Shown here: positions 15,711 to 24,209 of the stretch, piece after piece
Numbering within the stretch: the stretch's first letter is position 1
Layout of the letters: each line of letters begins with the position of its first letter
DNA from: CAYVUV01 sp964455095
GTDB taxonomy: Bacteria > Desulfobacterota > Binatia > HRBIN30 > CADEER01
Direction of reading: 5' to 3'
Assembly: GCA_964455095.1 (NCBI GenBank)
Contig: CAYVUV010000252.1
Span: 1-36,948, forward strand
DNA: 36,948 nt
Program-made: the position numbers and the translations under genes
The notes under the pieces: model-generated
The model's database searches: none
What the model saw: only the letters and a program-made list of their open reading frames with translations
Told to the model about the DNA's origin: nothing

Positions 15711-16265
15711 ATGGCACATCGGGCACCCGCAGTCATGGCGCTGGAGAGCGAAGCTGAGGAACGGCTTCTGATCGAGGCGGCGCAGCGCGATCCGCGTTGC
15801 TTCGCCGAGCTCTACGAACGCCATTTCGAGGGCGTGTACGCATTTGTCGTGCGCCGGGTGCGCGATCGCGACGCGGCGCAGGACGTGACGGCGGACGTCT
15901 TCCACCGCGCGCTCTCCGGAATCGGACGCTTCGAATGGCGCGGCGTGCCGTTCGCCGCCTGGTTGTTTCGCATCGCCGCCAACGCGATCGCGGACCGGGC
16001 CCAGCGGGCGGCCAAAGAACGTGCGCTGCCGATCGATGACGAGCCGGCGCCGGCCAGTCTCGAGGAGATCGAGGAGCGCGCCCGGCTGTTTCGCTTCGTC
16101 GACGACCTGCCGGCCGAGCAGCGCCGCGTCGTCGTGATGCGCTTCGCCGAGCAGAAGACAATCCGCGAGATCGCGCTGGCGCTGCAGCGCAGCGAGGGCG
16201 CCATCAAGCAGTTGCAGTTCCGCGGCCTGCAGAGTCTGCGGGCCAGGGTTGGTGAGACGATATGA
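15711..16265 (+). CDS. ECF-type RNA polymerase sigma factor
   Basis: 184 residues from ATG 15711, or 176 from ATG 15735; neither has a good Shine-Dalgarno site. Region 2 is clear: DPRCFAELYERHFEGVYAFV and DVTADVFHRALSGIGRFEW, then PFAAWLFRIAANAIADRAQR. Region 4: LPAEQRRVVVMRFAEQKTIR and ALQRSEGAIKQLQFRGLQSL (helix-turn-helix for the -35 element). No extra C-terminal domain. The TGA overlaps the next ATG (ATGA), the usual layout of a sigma factor and its anti-sigma. A TATAGA sequence at 15704-15709 just before the first ATG may be a -10 box, favouring the start at 15735. No autoregulatory ECF promoter could be identified with confidence. Confidence 0.93.
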   Translation: MAHRAPAVMALESEAEERLLIEAAQRDPRCFAELYERHFEGVYAFVVRRVRDRDAAQDVTADVFHRALSGIGRFEWRGVPFAAWLFRIAANAIADRAQRAAKERALPIDDEPAPASLEEIEERARLFRFVDDLPAEQRRVVVMRFAEQKTIREIALALQRSEGAIKQLQFRGLQSLRARVGETI

Positions 16266-17254
16266 GCGAACGAAGCTTGCCCGATCAGCTCGACGATGCG
16301 CTGGAGGCAGCCATGGCCAACCCCGACGCACCGCCCGCCGCGCTCGATCCGCGCCTGACGGAGTTGCTGCGCATCGCCGGCCATCTCGCCGACCTGCCCA
16401 ACGCGGCCTTCAAGGCGCAGCTCAAGGCCGCGCTGCTCGCCGCGCCGCTGGCGGGCAAGCCCCTGGCCACCGAAGACGACATCCGGGCGCGGCTGGCCGA
16501 GCTCGCGGCCGGGCCGAGCCTGGTCGGCCACGATCTCGTTGCCGCGCTCGACGATCTACCGGAGCTGACGATGCGGTTCTTCGGCACGCTCAATCGGTGC
16601 ACCATCGGCGTGTCACGCGCCTCGACCCCGACGCACTGGGAACGCCATCCTGCCGGCGACGAGCTGCTCTACGTTCTGGCCGGAGATGCCGACGTCGTGA
16701 CGCTCACCGATGGGGGTCCAGTGCGGTCGAACGTGCGCGCGGGCTCGCTGTTCGTCTGTCCGAAGGGACTGTGGCATCGCATCCTGCCGCGGTCGCCGGT
16801 GTCGCTGTTCTTCGCCACGCCGGGCGAAGGGATAGAGCTCTCGGACGCAGAGGAACCACCCCACACGGCGGCAGCCGATGCCAGCGCCGCGGCGCCGATC
16901 CTGGCGGCGCGCGATGTCGCGCTGGCGCAGCGCGATCTGCCGGCGCTGAAGATGCGCGAGCTGGGGATGTTGGACCAATGCACCCTCGGCGTCTTTCGCT
17001 TCTCCGGCCAGGCGCCCTGGGAGCGGCATCCCGCCGGCGACGAGTTGCTCTGCGCGCTCGACGGCGACGTCGACATCACCGTGCTGACCGACGACGGCCC
17101 GGTGCAGACCACCGTGCGGGCCGGCTCCGTCTTCATCTGCCCGCGCGGCCTGTGGCACCGGCAGCTGGCGCGCCACGGCGCCACCCATCTCTACGCCACG
17201 CCACTGGAAGGCTCGGAGCACTCGTGGGCCGAGGACCCGCGCAGCGCCAAGTAG
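16262..17254 (+). CDS. Putative soluble anti-sigma factor with tandem cupin domains (ChrR-like architecture)
   Basis: 330 residues, no membrane segment. Residues 1-65 are helical (LTELLRIAGHLADLP, then AFKAQLKAALLAA), resembling the N-terminal helices of proteins encoded next to ECF sigma factors. Two cupins follow (about 100-190 and 227-317) and are duplicated with an exact period of 127 residues: WERHPAGDELL (H129, H256), CPxGLWH (H172, H299), and cysteines C113/C240 and C166/C293. The His set fits cupin metal sites. In Rhodobacter, ChrR is a cupin-containing anti-sigma responding to singlet oxygen, but it has a zinc anti-sigma domain; here no HxxxCxxC motif is seen. Translation is coupled to the sigma gene. 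Anti-sigma role is inference from order and N-terminus. Confidence 0.75.
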   Translation: MSERSLPDQLDDALEAAMANPDAPPAALDPRLTELLRIAGHLADLPNAAFKAQLKAALLAAPLAGKPLATEDDIRARLAELAAGPSLVGHDLVAALDDLPELTMRFFGTLNRCTIGVSRASTPTHWERHPAGDELLYVLAGDADVVTLTDGGPVRSNVRAGSLFVCPKGLWHRILPRSPVSLFFATPGEGIELSDAEEPPHTAAADASAAAPILAARDVALAQRDLPALKMRELGMLDQCTLGVFRFSGQAPWERHPAGDELLCALDGDVDITVLTDDGPVQTTVRAGSVFICPRGLWHRQLARHGATHLYATPLEGSEHSWAEDPRSAK

Positions 17255-17283
17255 CCGCGCATAACCAGCCAAAGGAGATGCAC

Positions 17284-17751
17284 ATGTCGAGCAAAGCGAA
17301 ACCCATTCCCGACGGCTTCCACGGCGCGACACCGTATCTGTGCTGCCGCAACGCGGCGGGCGCAATCGATTTCTACCAGCGCGCGTTCGGCGCCACGGAG
17401 ATCATGCGACTCGCCGAGCCGAGTGGGCGGATCGGGCATGCCGAGATCAAGATCGGCGCGGCGGTGGTCATGCTCTCCGACGAGTACGAGGAGATGGGGG
17501 TGCGCAGCCCGCAGGGTCTGGGCGGATCGCCGGTGGGCATCCACCTGTACGTCCCGGATGTCGACGCGATGGCCGCCCAGGCCGTCGCCGCCGGCGCGAA
17601 GTTGGATCGGCCGGTGTCCGATCAGTTCTACGGCGACCGCTCCGCCGTGCTGACCGACCCCTTCGGCCACCGCTGGTTCCTCGCCACGCACATCGAAGAC
17701 GTCGCGCCCGAGGAGTTGCAGAAGCGCTACGACAAGATGATGAAGGGCTGA
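17284..17751 (+). CDS. VOC family protein, PhnB-like
   Basis: 155 residues with an AAAGGAGAT site before ATG 17284. It reads as a single-chain glyoxalase/bleomycin-resistance fold of the PhnB type: PDGFHGATPYLCCRNAAGAI, DFYQRAFGATEIMRL, GHAEIKIGAAVVMLSDE, HLYVPDVDAMAAQAVAAGAK and LTDPFGHRWFLATH. VOC proteins bind metal and act as isomerases, dioxygenases, lyases or binding proteins; the reaction cannot be named. It starts 29 nt after the cupin gene. Sigma/VOC neighbours are a recurring theme for stress-type ECF groups, so it is probably part of the regulon. Confidence 0.9.
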   Translation: MSSKAKPIPDGFHGATPYLCCRNAAGAIDFYQRAFGATEIMRLAEPSGRIGHAEIKIGAAVVMLSDEYEEMGVRSPQGLGGSPVGIHLYVPDVDAMAAQAVAAGAKLDRPVSDQFYGDRSAVLTDPFGHRWFLATHIEDVAPEELQKRYDKMMKG

Positions 17752-17780
17752 AGACTCGACACCTCGAAAGGAGCAAAACC

Positions 17781-18119
17781 ATGGCAGGGGACCTCGGCTA
17801 CTTCACGATCCCGGTGGCGGACATGGAGCGCGGCAAAGCCTTCTACGGCGGCTTGTTCGGCTGGCAGTTCGGGCCCGAAGCGAACGACCAGTACGCCCAT
17901 GTCGACAACACCGCGCCGCCGGGCGGGCTGCACCGCAGCGACGGGTCGGGACCGCAGGTGTGGTTCAAGGTCGCCGATATTCACGCCGCGGTGGCGCGGG
18001 TGCGCGCGCTCGGCGGCCAGGCCGACGAGCCGGCGGAGAGTCCGTCGGGGTGGAGCGCCGCCTGCCGCGACGATCAGGGCGCGCCGCTGAACCTCTGGCA
18101 ACCGGCCGCGGGCTACTGA
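17781..18119 (+). CDS. VOC family protein, short form
   Basis: 112 residues with AAAGGAGC before ATG 17781. Motifs: LGYFTIPVADMERGKAFYGG, LFGWQFGPEANDQYAHVD, PQVWFKVADIHAAVARVRAL and a C-terminal DDQGAPLNLWQP, typical of glyoxalase/bleomycin-resistance half-modules. It differs from the PhnB-like neighbour enough that recent tandem duplication is unlikely. Its TGA overlaps the next ATG by one base (TGATG). Substrate unknown. Confidence 0.9.
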   Translation: MAGDLGYFTIPVADMERGKAFYGGLFGWQFGPEANDQYAHVDNTAPPGGLHRSDGSGPQVWFKVADIHAAVARVRALGGQADEPAESPSGWSAACRDDQGAPLNLWQPAAGY

Positions 18120-18490
18120 TGGCGCGGCGCGATCCGTTGACACGGCTGCGCGCGATTTGTTTGGCCCTGCCCGAGACCAGCGAGAAGATCGCCTGGGGCG
18201 CGCCGACGTTCCGGGTGCGCGACAAGATGTTCGCCATGTTCCTCGACAACCATCACGGCGACGGCCGGGTGGCCCTGTGGGGCAAAGCCACGCTCGGTGT
18301 TCAAGAGATCCTCGTCGGCGCGGCACCGGAGCGGTTTTTCGTGCCGCCCTATGTCGGCCACAAAGGATGGATCGGCGTGCGGCTCGAGGGCACGGCCGTC
18401 GATTGGGACGAGGTCGCCGACCTGATGGCGGATGCGTACCGACTGGCCGCGCCCAAGCGGCTCGCCGCGCAGCTCGCCGCGAAGAAATGA
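18119..18490 (+). CDS. MmcQ/YjbR family protein
   Basis: 123 residues. Family stretches: RLRAICLALPETSEKIAWG, PTFRVRDKMFAMFLDN, GRVALWGKA, GWIGVRLEG, then VADLMADAYRLAAPKRL. YjbR-fold proteins have a CyaY-like alpha/beta fold; the DNA-binding label is old and weakly supported. Linked by TGATG to the VOC gene before it and ATGA to the exporter after it, so it belongs to the sigma operon. Confidence 0.88.
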   Translation: MARRDPLTRLRAICLALPETSEKIAWGAPTFRVRDKMFAMFLDNHHGDGRVALWGKATLGVQEILVGAAPERFFVPPYVGHKGWIGVRLEGTAVDWDEVADLMADAYRLAAPKRLAAQLAAKK

Positions 18491-19695
18491 GCGCGCCCCT
18501 GCGCAAGGCCGCGTTCGCCTTCATCTTCGTCACCGTCGTGCTCGACATGTTGGCGCTGGGGATCATCGTCCCCGTGCTGCCGAAGCTGGTGCTCGAGTTC
18601 GAAGGCGGCGACAGCGCCCACGCCGCCTCGATCTACGGCATCTTCGGCACGGTCTTCGCGGCCATGCAGTTCCTCTTCTCGCCGCTGCTGGGCGCCGTCT
18701 CCGACCGTTTCGGGCGCCGACCGGTGATCCTCATCTCCAACCTGGGGTTGGGTCTGGACTACATCGTCATGGCGCTGGCGCCCACCGTCGGCTGGCTGCT
18801 CGCCGGGCGCGTGGTCTCCGGCATCTGCGCGGCGACGTTCAGCACCGCAGGGGCGTACATCGCCGACGTCACGCCCGCGGAACAGCGCGCCGCCCGCTTC
18901 GGCATGCTCAGCGCCGCCTTCGGCCTCGGCTTCATCGTCGGCCCGGCCGTCGGCGGCCTCGCCGGCAGCGTCGATCCCCGCCTGCCGTTCTGGATCGCCG
19001 CCGGGTTGAGTCTGACCAACGCCACCTATGGCTTCTTCATTCTGCCCGAGTCGCTGCCCGCGGAGGGGCGCGCCGCGTTCGAGTGGCGCCGCGCCAACCC
19101 GGTGGGCGCGCTCCAGCTCTTGCGCCGGCACGCGAGCCTGCTCGGCATCGCCGGCGTGATGTTCCTCTCCGCCATCGCGCACGAGGTGCAACCCACCATC
19201 TGGGTGCTCTACACCGACTATCGCTACGGCTGGGACGCGCGCACGGTCGGGTTGACGCTGGCCGCGGTCGGCGTGTTCAGCGCCATCGTCGGCGGCGGAT
19301 TGGTGCGCGTCGTCGTCGAACGCATCGGCGAGCGCAACTGCCTGCTGCTCGGTCTCTTCTTCGGCGCCACCGGCTTCACGATCTACGGGCTCGCCCCAGC
19401 CGGGGCGGTGTTCGGGGCCGCGATTCCCATCGTCTCGCTGTGGGGGCTGGCCGGCCCCACGGCGCAGGCGCTGATCACGCGGCAGGTCGATCCCTCCGAG
19501 CAAGGGCGACTGCAGGGCGCGCTCTCCGGTCTGCAGGGCGTCGCGTTCATGGTTGGTCCGCTGCTCTTCACCGGCACCTTCGCCGCCGCCATTTCCAGCC
19601 GCGGCGCCTGGCATCTGCCGGGGGCGCCATTCTTCCTCGCCGCGTTGTTGCTCGCCGCCAGCTTTGCATTGGCGTGGCGCGTGGCAGACCGCTGA
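18487..19695 (+). CDS. MFS drug/metabolite exporter (TetA-like)
   Basis: 402 residues, twelve predicted membrane helices. Motif A after helix 2: GAVSDRFGRRPV. Antiporter-type motif C region: GFIVGPAVGGLAG. VVLDMLALGIIVPVLPKL in helix 1 is typical of the TetA/DHA1 proton antiporters. Actual substrate unknown. Starts within the stop of the MmcQ gene (ATGA), last gene of the sigma-factor operon, so an export response is a plausible output of that regulon. Confidence 0.9.
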   Translation: MSAPLRKAAFAFIFVTVVLDMLALGIIVPVLPKLVLEFEGGDSAHAASIYGIFGTVFAAMQFLFSPLLGAVSDRFGRRPVILISNLGLGLDYIVMALAPTVGWLLAGRVVSGICAATFSTAGAYIADVTPAEQRAARFGMLSAAFGLGFIVGPAVGGLAGSVDPRLPFWIAAGLSLTNATYGFFILPESLPAEGRAAFEWRRANPVGALQLLRRHASLLGIAGVMFLSAIAHEVQPTIWVLYTDYRYGWDARTVGLTLAAVGVFSAIVGGGLVRVVVERIGERNCLLLGLFFGATGFTIYGLAPAGAVFGAAIPIVSLWGLAGPTAQALITRQVDPSEQGRLQGALSGLQGVAFMVGPLLFTGTFAAAISSRGAWHLPGAPFFLAALLLAASFALAWRVADR

Positions 19696-19822
19696 GATCG
19701 ACGCGCCCCATGTGGGCGATTATCAGTGTGCGCCGTCACCATGATTGACCGCCGGCGCTCGGCGTATCAAAGTCTCGGCGGTGACACGCCGCAAAGCCAT
19801 CCCTGCCCGACCGACACGAAAG

Positions 19823-22800
19823 ATGGCCACCTTCCCCATCGTCGGTATTGGCGCGTCGGCCGGAGGGCTCGACGCCTTCAAGAAATTCTTCATGGCCCTG
19901 CCCGCCGACAGCGGCGTGGCCTTCGTGCTGATCCAACACCTCGATCCGACTCGCAGCAGTCTCACGGCAGAGTTGGTCGGCACCTACACCTCGATGCGCG
20001 TCGTCCAGGTGCGCGACCGCATGAAGGTTGCGCCCAACTGTGTCTACGTCATCCCGCCCAACACCTACCTGAGCATCGAGAACCGCGCCTTGCGTCTCAG
20101 CGTCCCCACCGAGTCGCGCAGCTTGCGCATGGCGATCGACTTTTTTCTGTCTTCCCTGGCCCAAGACCAACACGAGCGGGCGATCGGCATCGTCCTCTCC
20201 GGCACCGGCACCGACGGCACCCTCGGCTTGAAAGAGATCAAGGCAGCTGGCGGCATGACGATGGTGCAGGATCCCGTGACGGCGCAGCACGACGGCATGC
20301 CGCGCAGCGCCATTGCCGCGGGGTGCGCCGATCACGTCCTGGCGGCCGAGCAGATGCCCGCCACACTCGTCGCCTACGTGCGGCACGCGGCGGTGGCCAA
20401 GCCCGGCGTCGAAGAGCCGAAGGGCGCGGCGGTCGACCCCTTGGCGAGCGCGCTGGTACTGCTGCGCACGCGCACCAAATTCGACTTCGACGGCTACAAG
20501 TCGGGCACGCTGCGGCGCCGCATCCACCGCCGCATGAGCCTGCGCCAGGTTTCGTCCTTGCCGCAGTACGTCGAGCTGTTGCGCAGCGATCCGACCGAAG
20601 CGTCCGCGTTGGTGAAGGACTTCCTCATCAACGTCACCAGCTTTTTCCGCGAGCCGTTGGCGTGGAAAACGCTGCAGGAGCGCGCCATTCGGCCGCTGTT
20701 GGCGGAGAAGGACGAGCACGCCCCGCTGCGCGCCTGGGTGCCGGCCTGCTCGAGCGGCGAGGAAGCGTACTCGCTGGCGATGGTGCTGATCGAAGAGATG
20801 CACGCCACCGGCAAGACCTGTCGTCTGCAAGTCTTTGCCTCGGACGTCGATACCGAGGCCCTCGAGGCCGCGCGCGCCGGGGTCTACCCGGAGGGGATCG
20901 CCGCGCATGTGCCGCCCGAGCGGTTGGCGCGGTTTTTCGTCAAGCAGGATCACCACTACCGGGCGAGCAAGGAGCTGCGCGAGACGGTGACGTTTGCGCA
21001 GCAGAGCCTGATCAGCGACCCGCCGTTCTCGCGTCTCGACCTCATCAGCTGCCGCAACCTCTTCATCTACCTCGAGCCGGCGGTGCAGGAGCGCCTCATC
21101 CCCCTGTTGCACTTCGCCCTGGTCAGCGGCGGCTATCTGTTTCTCGGCAGCGCCGAGGGGATCGGCCCGGCGGAGGATCTCTTCAAAGCGGTGTCGGCCA
21201 AGTGGCGCATCTACCGGCGCATCGGACCGACGCGCCACGACAAGGTGCAGTTCCCGCTCGCCGCGCCCCCCTTCTCGCCCCCCGGCCCGGAACGCGCGGC
21301 GGCCCTGTCGAAGTCGGGCCGCGTCGCCGCGCTGGCGCAGCACCTCCTGCTGCAGCGCTACGCGCCGGCGTGTGTCGTCATCACCCGCGCCGGGGAGATC
21401 CGCTACTTCCACGGGCGCACCGAGGACTACCTCGCGCAGCCGACCGGGTTGCCGACGCAGGATCTCGTCGCGCAGGCGCGCAACACCTTGCGCACCAAGC
21501 TGCGCGGGGCCGTCCAGGAAGCCCTCCGCGGCGAGCAGGCGGTGAGCGTCGCTGGCATCCAGATGCGACGCGGCGGGACGCTCGCACGCGTGCGGATCAC
21601 CGTCGAGCCGCTCAGCCCCGGGACAAACGACAGCGAAGCGCTGTGGCTGGTGTCGTTTGCGGATGAGCCCGCGGGCGCGGCCATTGCCACCCCCATCGCC
21701 GATGCGAGCGGCACCGACGCCGCGTTGGTGCATCAGCTCGAAGACGAGCTCAAGACGACCAAAGAGGATTTGCAGCAGTACATCGAGGATCTCCGCGCGG
21801 CCAACGAAGAGTTGATGTCGGTCAACGAAGAGCTGCAGTCGAGCAACGAGGAGCTGGAAACCTCGAAAGAAGAGCTGCAGTCGCTCAACGAGGAGCTCAC
21901 CACCGCCAACCTGCAGCTGGAGATCAAGATTCAGGAACTGGAGGCGACCAACAACGACCTCGACAATCTCCTGACCAGCACCAACATCGCGACCCTCTTC
22001 CTCGACACGAAACTGCACATTCGACAGTTCACGCCCGCCGCGACCAAACTGTTCACCCTCATTCCGTCCGACATCGGTCGCCCGATCAGCGACATCGCGC
22101 AGCGCTTCACCGATCCCAGCCTGCTCGCCGACGCCGCAGCGGTCCTGCGGCAACCCAGCTCGCCCAAGCGCGAGGTGCAGGCGCAAGACGGGCGCTGGTA
22201 TGTCCGGCAGGTCTTGCCGTACCGCACGCGCGACCACCGCATCGACGGCGTCGTGATCACGCTCTCGGACGTCGCGGCCGAGGCGCTGCACGAAGCGCGG
22301 CTCTATGCCGAAGCGATCGTCGACACGGTGCGCGAGCCGCTGCTGGTGCTCGACAAAGACTTCCGCGTCGTCTCGGCCAATCGGTCGTACTACGCCTTCT
22401 TCGGCGGCGGCGCGGAGGGAACGGTGGGGCGCTCGCTGTACGAGTTGGGCGATGGTCAGTGGAACATCCCGCGCCTGCGGGGGTTGCTGCGAGAGCTGCT
22501 GGCCAAGAAGCGCGCGTTGAACGATTTCGAGGTGCGGTGCGATCTCCCGGCGCTCGGCCCGCGCGTGCTGCTGATCAATGCGCGCGCTGTGCAGCGCGGC
22601 GGCGATCGCCCCAAACTGATCCTGCTGGCCTTCGAAGACCTCACCGAGCGCATGCAGGCGCAAGAGACGCTGCGCGAGAGCGCGGCGCGCGAGCACGCCG
22701 AGGATCAGGTGCGCCAGCGCCAGGTGGAGCTGGCGCACGCGCTGCGCATCAGCACCGTCGGCGAGCTGGCCAGCGGACTGGCCCACGAGCTCAACCAACC

Positions 22801-23458
22801 CCTCTCCTCGATTGCGAACGGCGTCGAAGCGTGTGCGCGATACGTGCGGTCGAACCAGGTGAAGCCCGCCAAACTGCTCTCGCTGTTGGACGAAGCCTCG
22901 ACCGAGGCGCTGCGCGCCGCGGAGATCGTCGAGCATCTGCGCGGGTTCATCGAGAAGGGCGTGCCGCGATTCGAAGTCGCCGATCTGCGCGAGATCGCCA
23001 CTGGCATTCCGCGCCTGTTGCGGCGCGAGATCGAGCAGGCGCACGTCTCCCTGCGCGTCGACATCGCGGCGCGCCCGCTGCGGATCCTCGCCGACCGCAT
23101 CCAGATCGAGCAGGTCCTGGTCAACCTGATGCAGAACGCCCTCGATGCCGTGCGCGATCGCACCGCCCGCCGCCTCGTCCAGCTGCAGGCGCGCGCCGTC
23201 AAGCGCGTGGTCGAAGTGGTGGTGCGCGACAGCGGCCCCGGAGTATCCGCGGCGGCGGTGGAGCGCATGTTCGAGCCGTTCTTCACCACCAAGGCGCACG
23301 GGCTGGGGATGGGCCTGGCAATCAGCCGCTCCATCATCGAGGCGCACCACGGCCGCATCTGGATGGAGCGCCCCGGGGACGGTAAATCCGGCACTGCGGT
23401 GCACTTTACGCTGCCACTACACACCACCACACCGGCGCGCAGGAGGCGAAGCGTATGA
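19823..23458 (+). CDS. CheB-CheR-PAS-PAS hybrid sensor histidine kinase
   Basis: 1211 residues from ATG 19823 (MATFPIVGIGASAGG); a TTG 26 codons upstream gives a basic extension and is less likely. Domains: CheB methylesterase, residues 1-180 (Ser12 in GASAGG, His39 in IQHLDP, Asp in SGTGTDGT); CheR methyltransferase, about 205-475 (GYKSGTLRRRIHRRM, WVPACSSGEEAYSLAM, ISCRNLFIYLE); a coiled coil of NEEL repeats, about 640-712; PAS domains about 719-822 and 829-942; HisKA with His988 in LAHELNQPLSS; HATPase with NLMQNALDAV, DSGPGV and GLGMGLAIS. No membrane segment. It couples methylation enzymes to a kinase; no chemotaxis receptor is nearby. Overlaps the FixJ-type regulator by ATGA, its likely phosphoacceptor. 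Confidence 0.92.
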   Translation: MATFPIVGIGASAGGLDAFKKFFMALPADSGVAFVLIQHLDPTRSSLTAELVGTYTSMRVVQVRDRMKVAPNCVYVIPPNTYLSIENRALRLSVPTESRSLRMAIDFFLSSLAQDQHERAIGIVLSGTGTDGTLGLKEIKAAGGMTMVQDPVTAQHDGMPRSAIAAGCADHVLAAEQMPATLVAYVRHAAVAKPGVEEPKGAAVDPLASALVLLRTRTKFDFDGYKSGTLRRRIHRRMSLRQVSSLPQYVELLRSDPTEASALVKDFLINVTSFFREPLAWKTLQERAIRPLLAEKDEHAPLRAWVPACSSGEEAYSLAMVLIEEMHATGKTCRLQVFASDVDTEALEAARAGVYPEGIAAHVPPERLARFFVKQDHHYRASKELRETVTFAQQSLISDPPFSRLDLISCRNLFIYLEPAVQERLIPLLHFALVSGGYLFLGSAEGIGPAEDLFKAVSAKWRIYRRIGPTRHDKVQFPLAAPPFSPPGPERAAALSKSGRVAALAQHLLLQRYAPACVVITRAGEIRYFHGRTEDYLAQPTGLPTQDLVAQARNTLRTKLRGAVQEALRGEQAVSVAGIQMRRGGTLARVRITVEPLSPGTNDSEALWLVSFADEPAGAAIATPIADASGTDAALVHQLEDELKTTKEDLQQYIEDLRAANEELMSVNEELQSSNEELETSKEELQSLNEELTTANLQLEIKIQELEATNNDLDNLLTSTNIATLFLDTKLHIRQFTPAATKLFTLIPSDIGRPISDIAQRFTDPSLLADAAAVLRQPSSPKREVQAQDGRWYVRQVLPYRTRDHRIDGVVITLSDVAAEALHEARLYAEAIVDTVREPLLVLDKDFRVVSANRSYYAFFGGGAEGTVGRSLYELGDGQWNIPRLRGLLRELLAKKRALNDFEVRCDLPALGPRVLLINARAVQRGGDRPKLILLAFEDLTERMQAQETLRESAAREHAEDQVRQRQVELAHALRISTVGELASGLAHELNQPLSSIANGVEACARYVRSNQVKPAKLLSLLDEASTEALRAAEIVEHLRGFIEKGVPRFEVADLREIATGIPRLLRREIEQAHVSLRVDIAARPLRILADRIQIEQVLVNLMQNALDAVRDRTARRLVQLQARAVKRVVEVVVRDSGPGVSAAAVERMFEPFFTTKAHGLGMGLAISRSIIEAHHGRIWMERPGDGKSGTAVHFTLPLHTTTPARRRRSV

Positions 23459-24072
23459 TTGAGACCGTGTTCGTCGTCGATGACAATCCCGGCGTGCGAA
23501 GGTCGCTGCGTGCGCTGCTGGAGTCGGCGAGCCTGGCAGTGCAGACGTTCGCGTCGGCCGAGGAGTTCCTCGCCGCCTACGAACCCGGGCACCCCGGCTG
23601 CCTGGTGTTGGACGTTCGCTTGCGGCAGAGCAACGGCCTGGACTTGCAGGACGAGCTGCGCCGTCGGCAGGTGACACTGCCCGTCATCGTGCTGACCGGC
23701 CACGGCACCGTGCCGACCTCCGTGCGGGCGATGAAGGCGGGTGCCGTCGACTTCCTGCAGAAGCCGGCGGTCCCCAAGCTGTTGGTGGAACGGATCCGCG
23801 CCGCGCTCGCCCAGGATCGGGCGGCGCGCGCGGTGTCGAGCGAACACTCGGCGGTCCTCGACCGCGTCGCCGAGCTCACGCCGCGCGAGCGCCAGGTGAT
23901 GGAGCTGATGCTCACCGGCCTGGTCTCCAAGGAGATGGCGACGGCGCTGCAGGTCAGCGTCCGCACCATTGAAGGCCATCGCCGCCGGGTGCTGGCGAAA
24001 TTGGGCGTGACCTCGGCCGCGCAGCTCGTCCGCATGGTCATGCGCGCCCGCGGCACCGAGTCGAGCACATAG
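23455..24072 (+). CDS. FixJ/NarL-type response regulator
   Basis: 205 residues. Receiver 1-120: acidic pair D9/D10, phosphoacceptor D53 in LVLDVRL, T81 in LTGHG, K103 in LQKPA. LuxR-type helix-turn-helix 140-200: LTPRERQVMELMLTGLVSKEMA, then VSVRTIEGHRRRVLAKLGV. Coupled by ATGA to the hybrid kinase, so a cognate pair is very likely. The recognition-helix region closely resembles that of the second regulator at 24765, suggesting similar DNA sites. Confidence 0.93.
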   Translation: MIETVFVVDDNPGVRRSLRALLESASLAVQTFASAEEFLAAYEPGHPGCLVLDVRLRQSNGLDLQDELRRRQVTLPVIVLTGHGTVPTSVRAMKAGAVDFLQKPAVPKLLVERIRAALAQDRAARAVSSEHSAVLDRVAELTPRERQVMELMLTGLVSKEMATALQVSVRTIEGHRRRVLAKLGVTSAAQLVRMVMRARGTESST

Positions 24073-24144
24073 GTTCGCCCGGCCGGCCGCCTCGATCGAT
24101 GACGGAGCGCAGGATCTCAGCGCGCTAGCAACGATACGATCAGT

Positions 24145-24165
24145 GCGTAGAACTACGCGCGTAGT
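24145..24165. promoter_or_regulatory. Operator-like palindromes upstream of the small gene
   Basis: Two overlapping palindromes: GCGTAGAACTACGC (24145-24158, arms of 6 around AA) and ACTACGCGCGTAGT (24152-24165, perfect). The first 17 nt (24145-24161) recur as an exact inverted copy at 24720-24736. The site ends about 10 bp upstream of the -35 box of the promoter at 24175-24204, where an activator of the FixJ/NarL class could bind. Confidence 0.55.
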
Positions 24166-24174
24166 ACTGCGAGA

Positions 24175-24204
24175 TTACACCCCGACTGGTCTTCGCAGTA
24201 TAAA
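24175..24204 (+). promoter_or_regulatory. Candidate promoter of the small gene
   Basis: TTACAC (24175-24180), 18-bp spacer, TATAAA (24199-24204). Transcription would begin at about 24211, almost on the ATG at 24210, which would make a leaderless message. The rest of the gap from 24073 shows only the palindromes listed. Confidence 0.45.
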
Positions 24205-24209
24205 AGGGC

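Noticed and set aside
19736..23404. 1222-codon minus-strand open frame opposite the hybrid kinase
   Set aside because: The plus strand has all CheB, CheR, PAS and kinase motifs. The antisense protein is a low-information shadow of the coding strand's codon bias.
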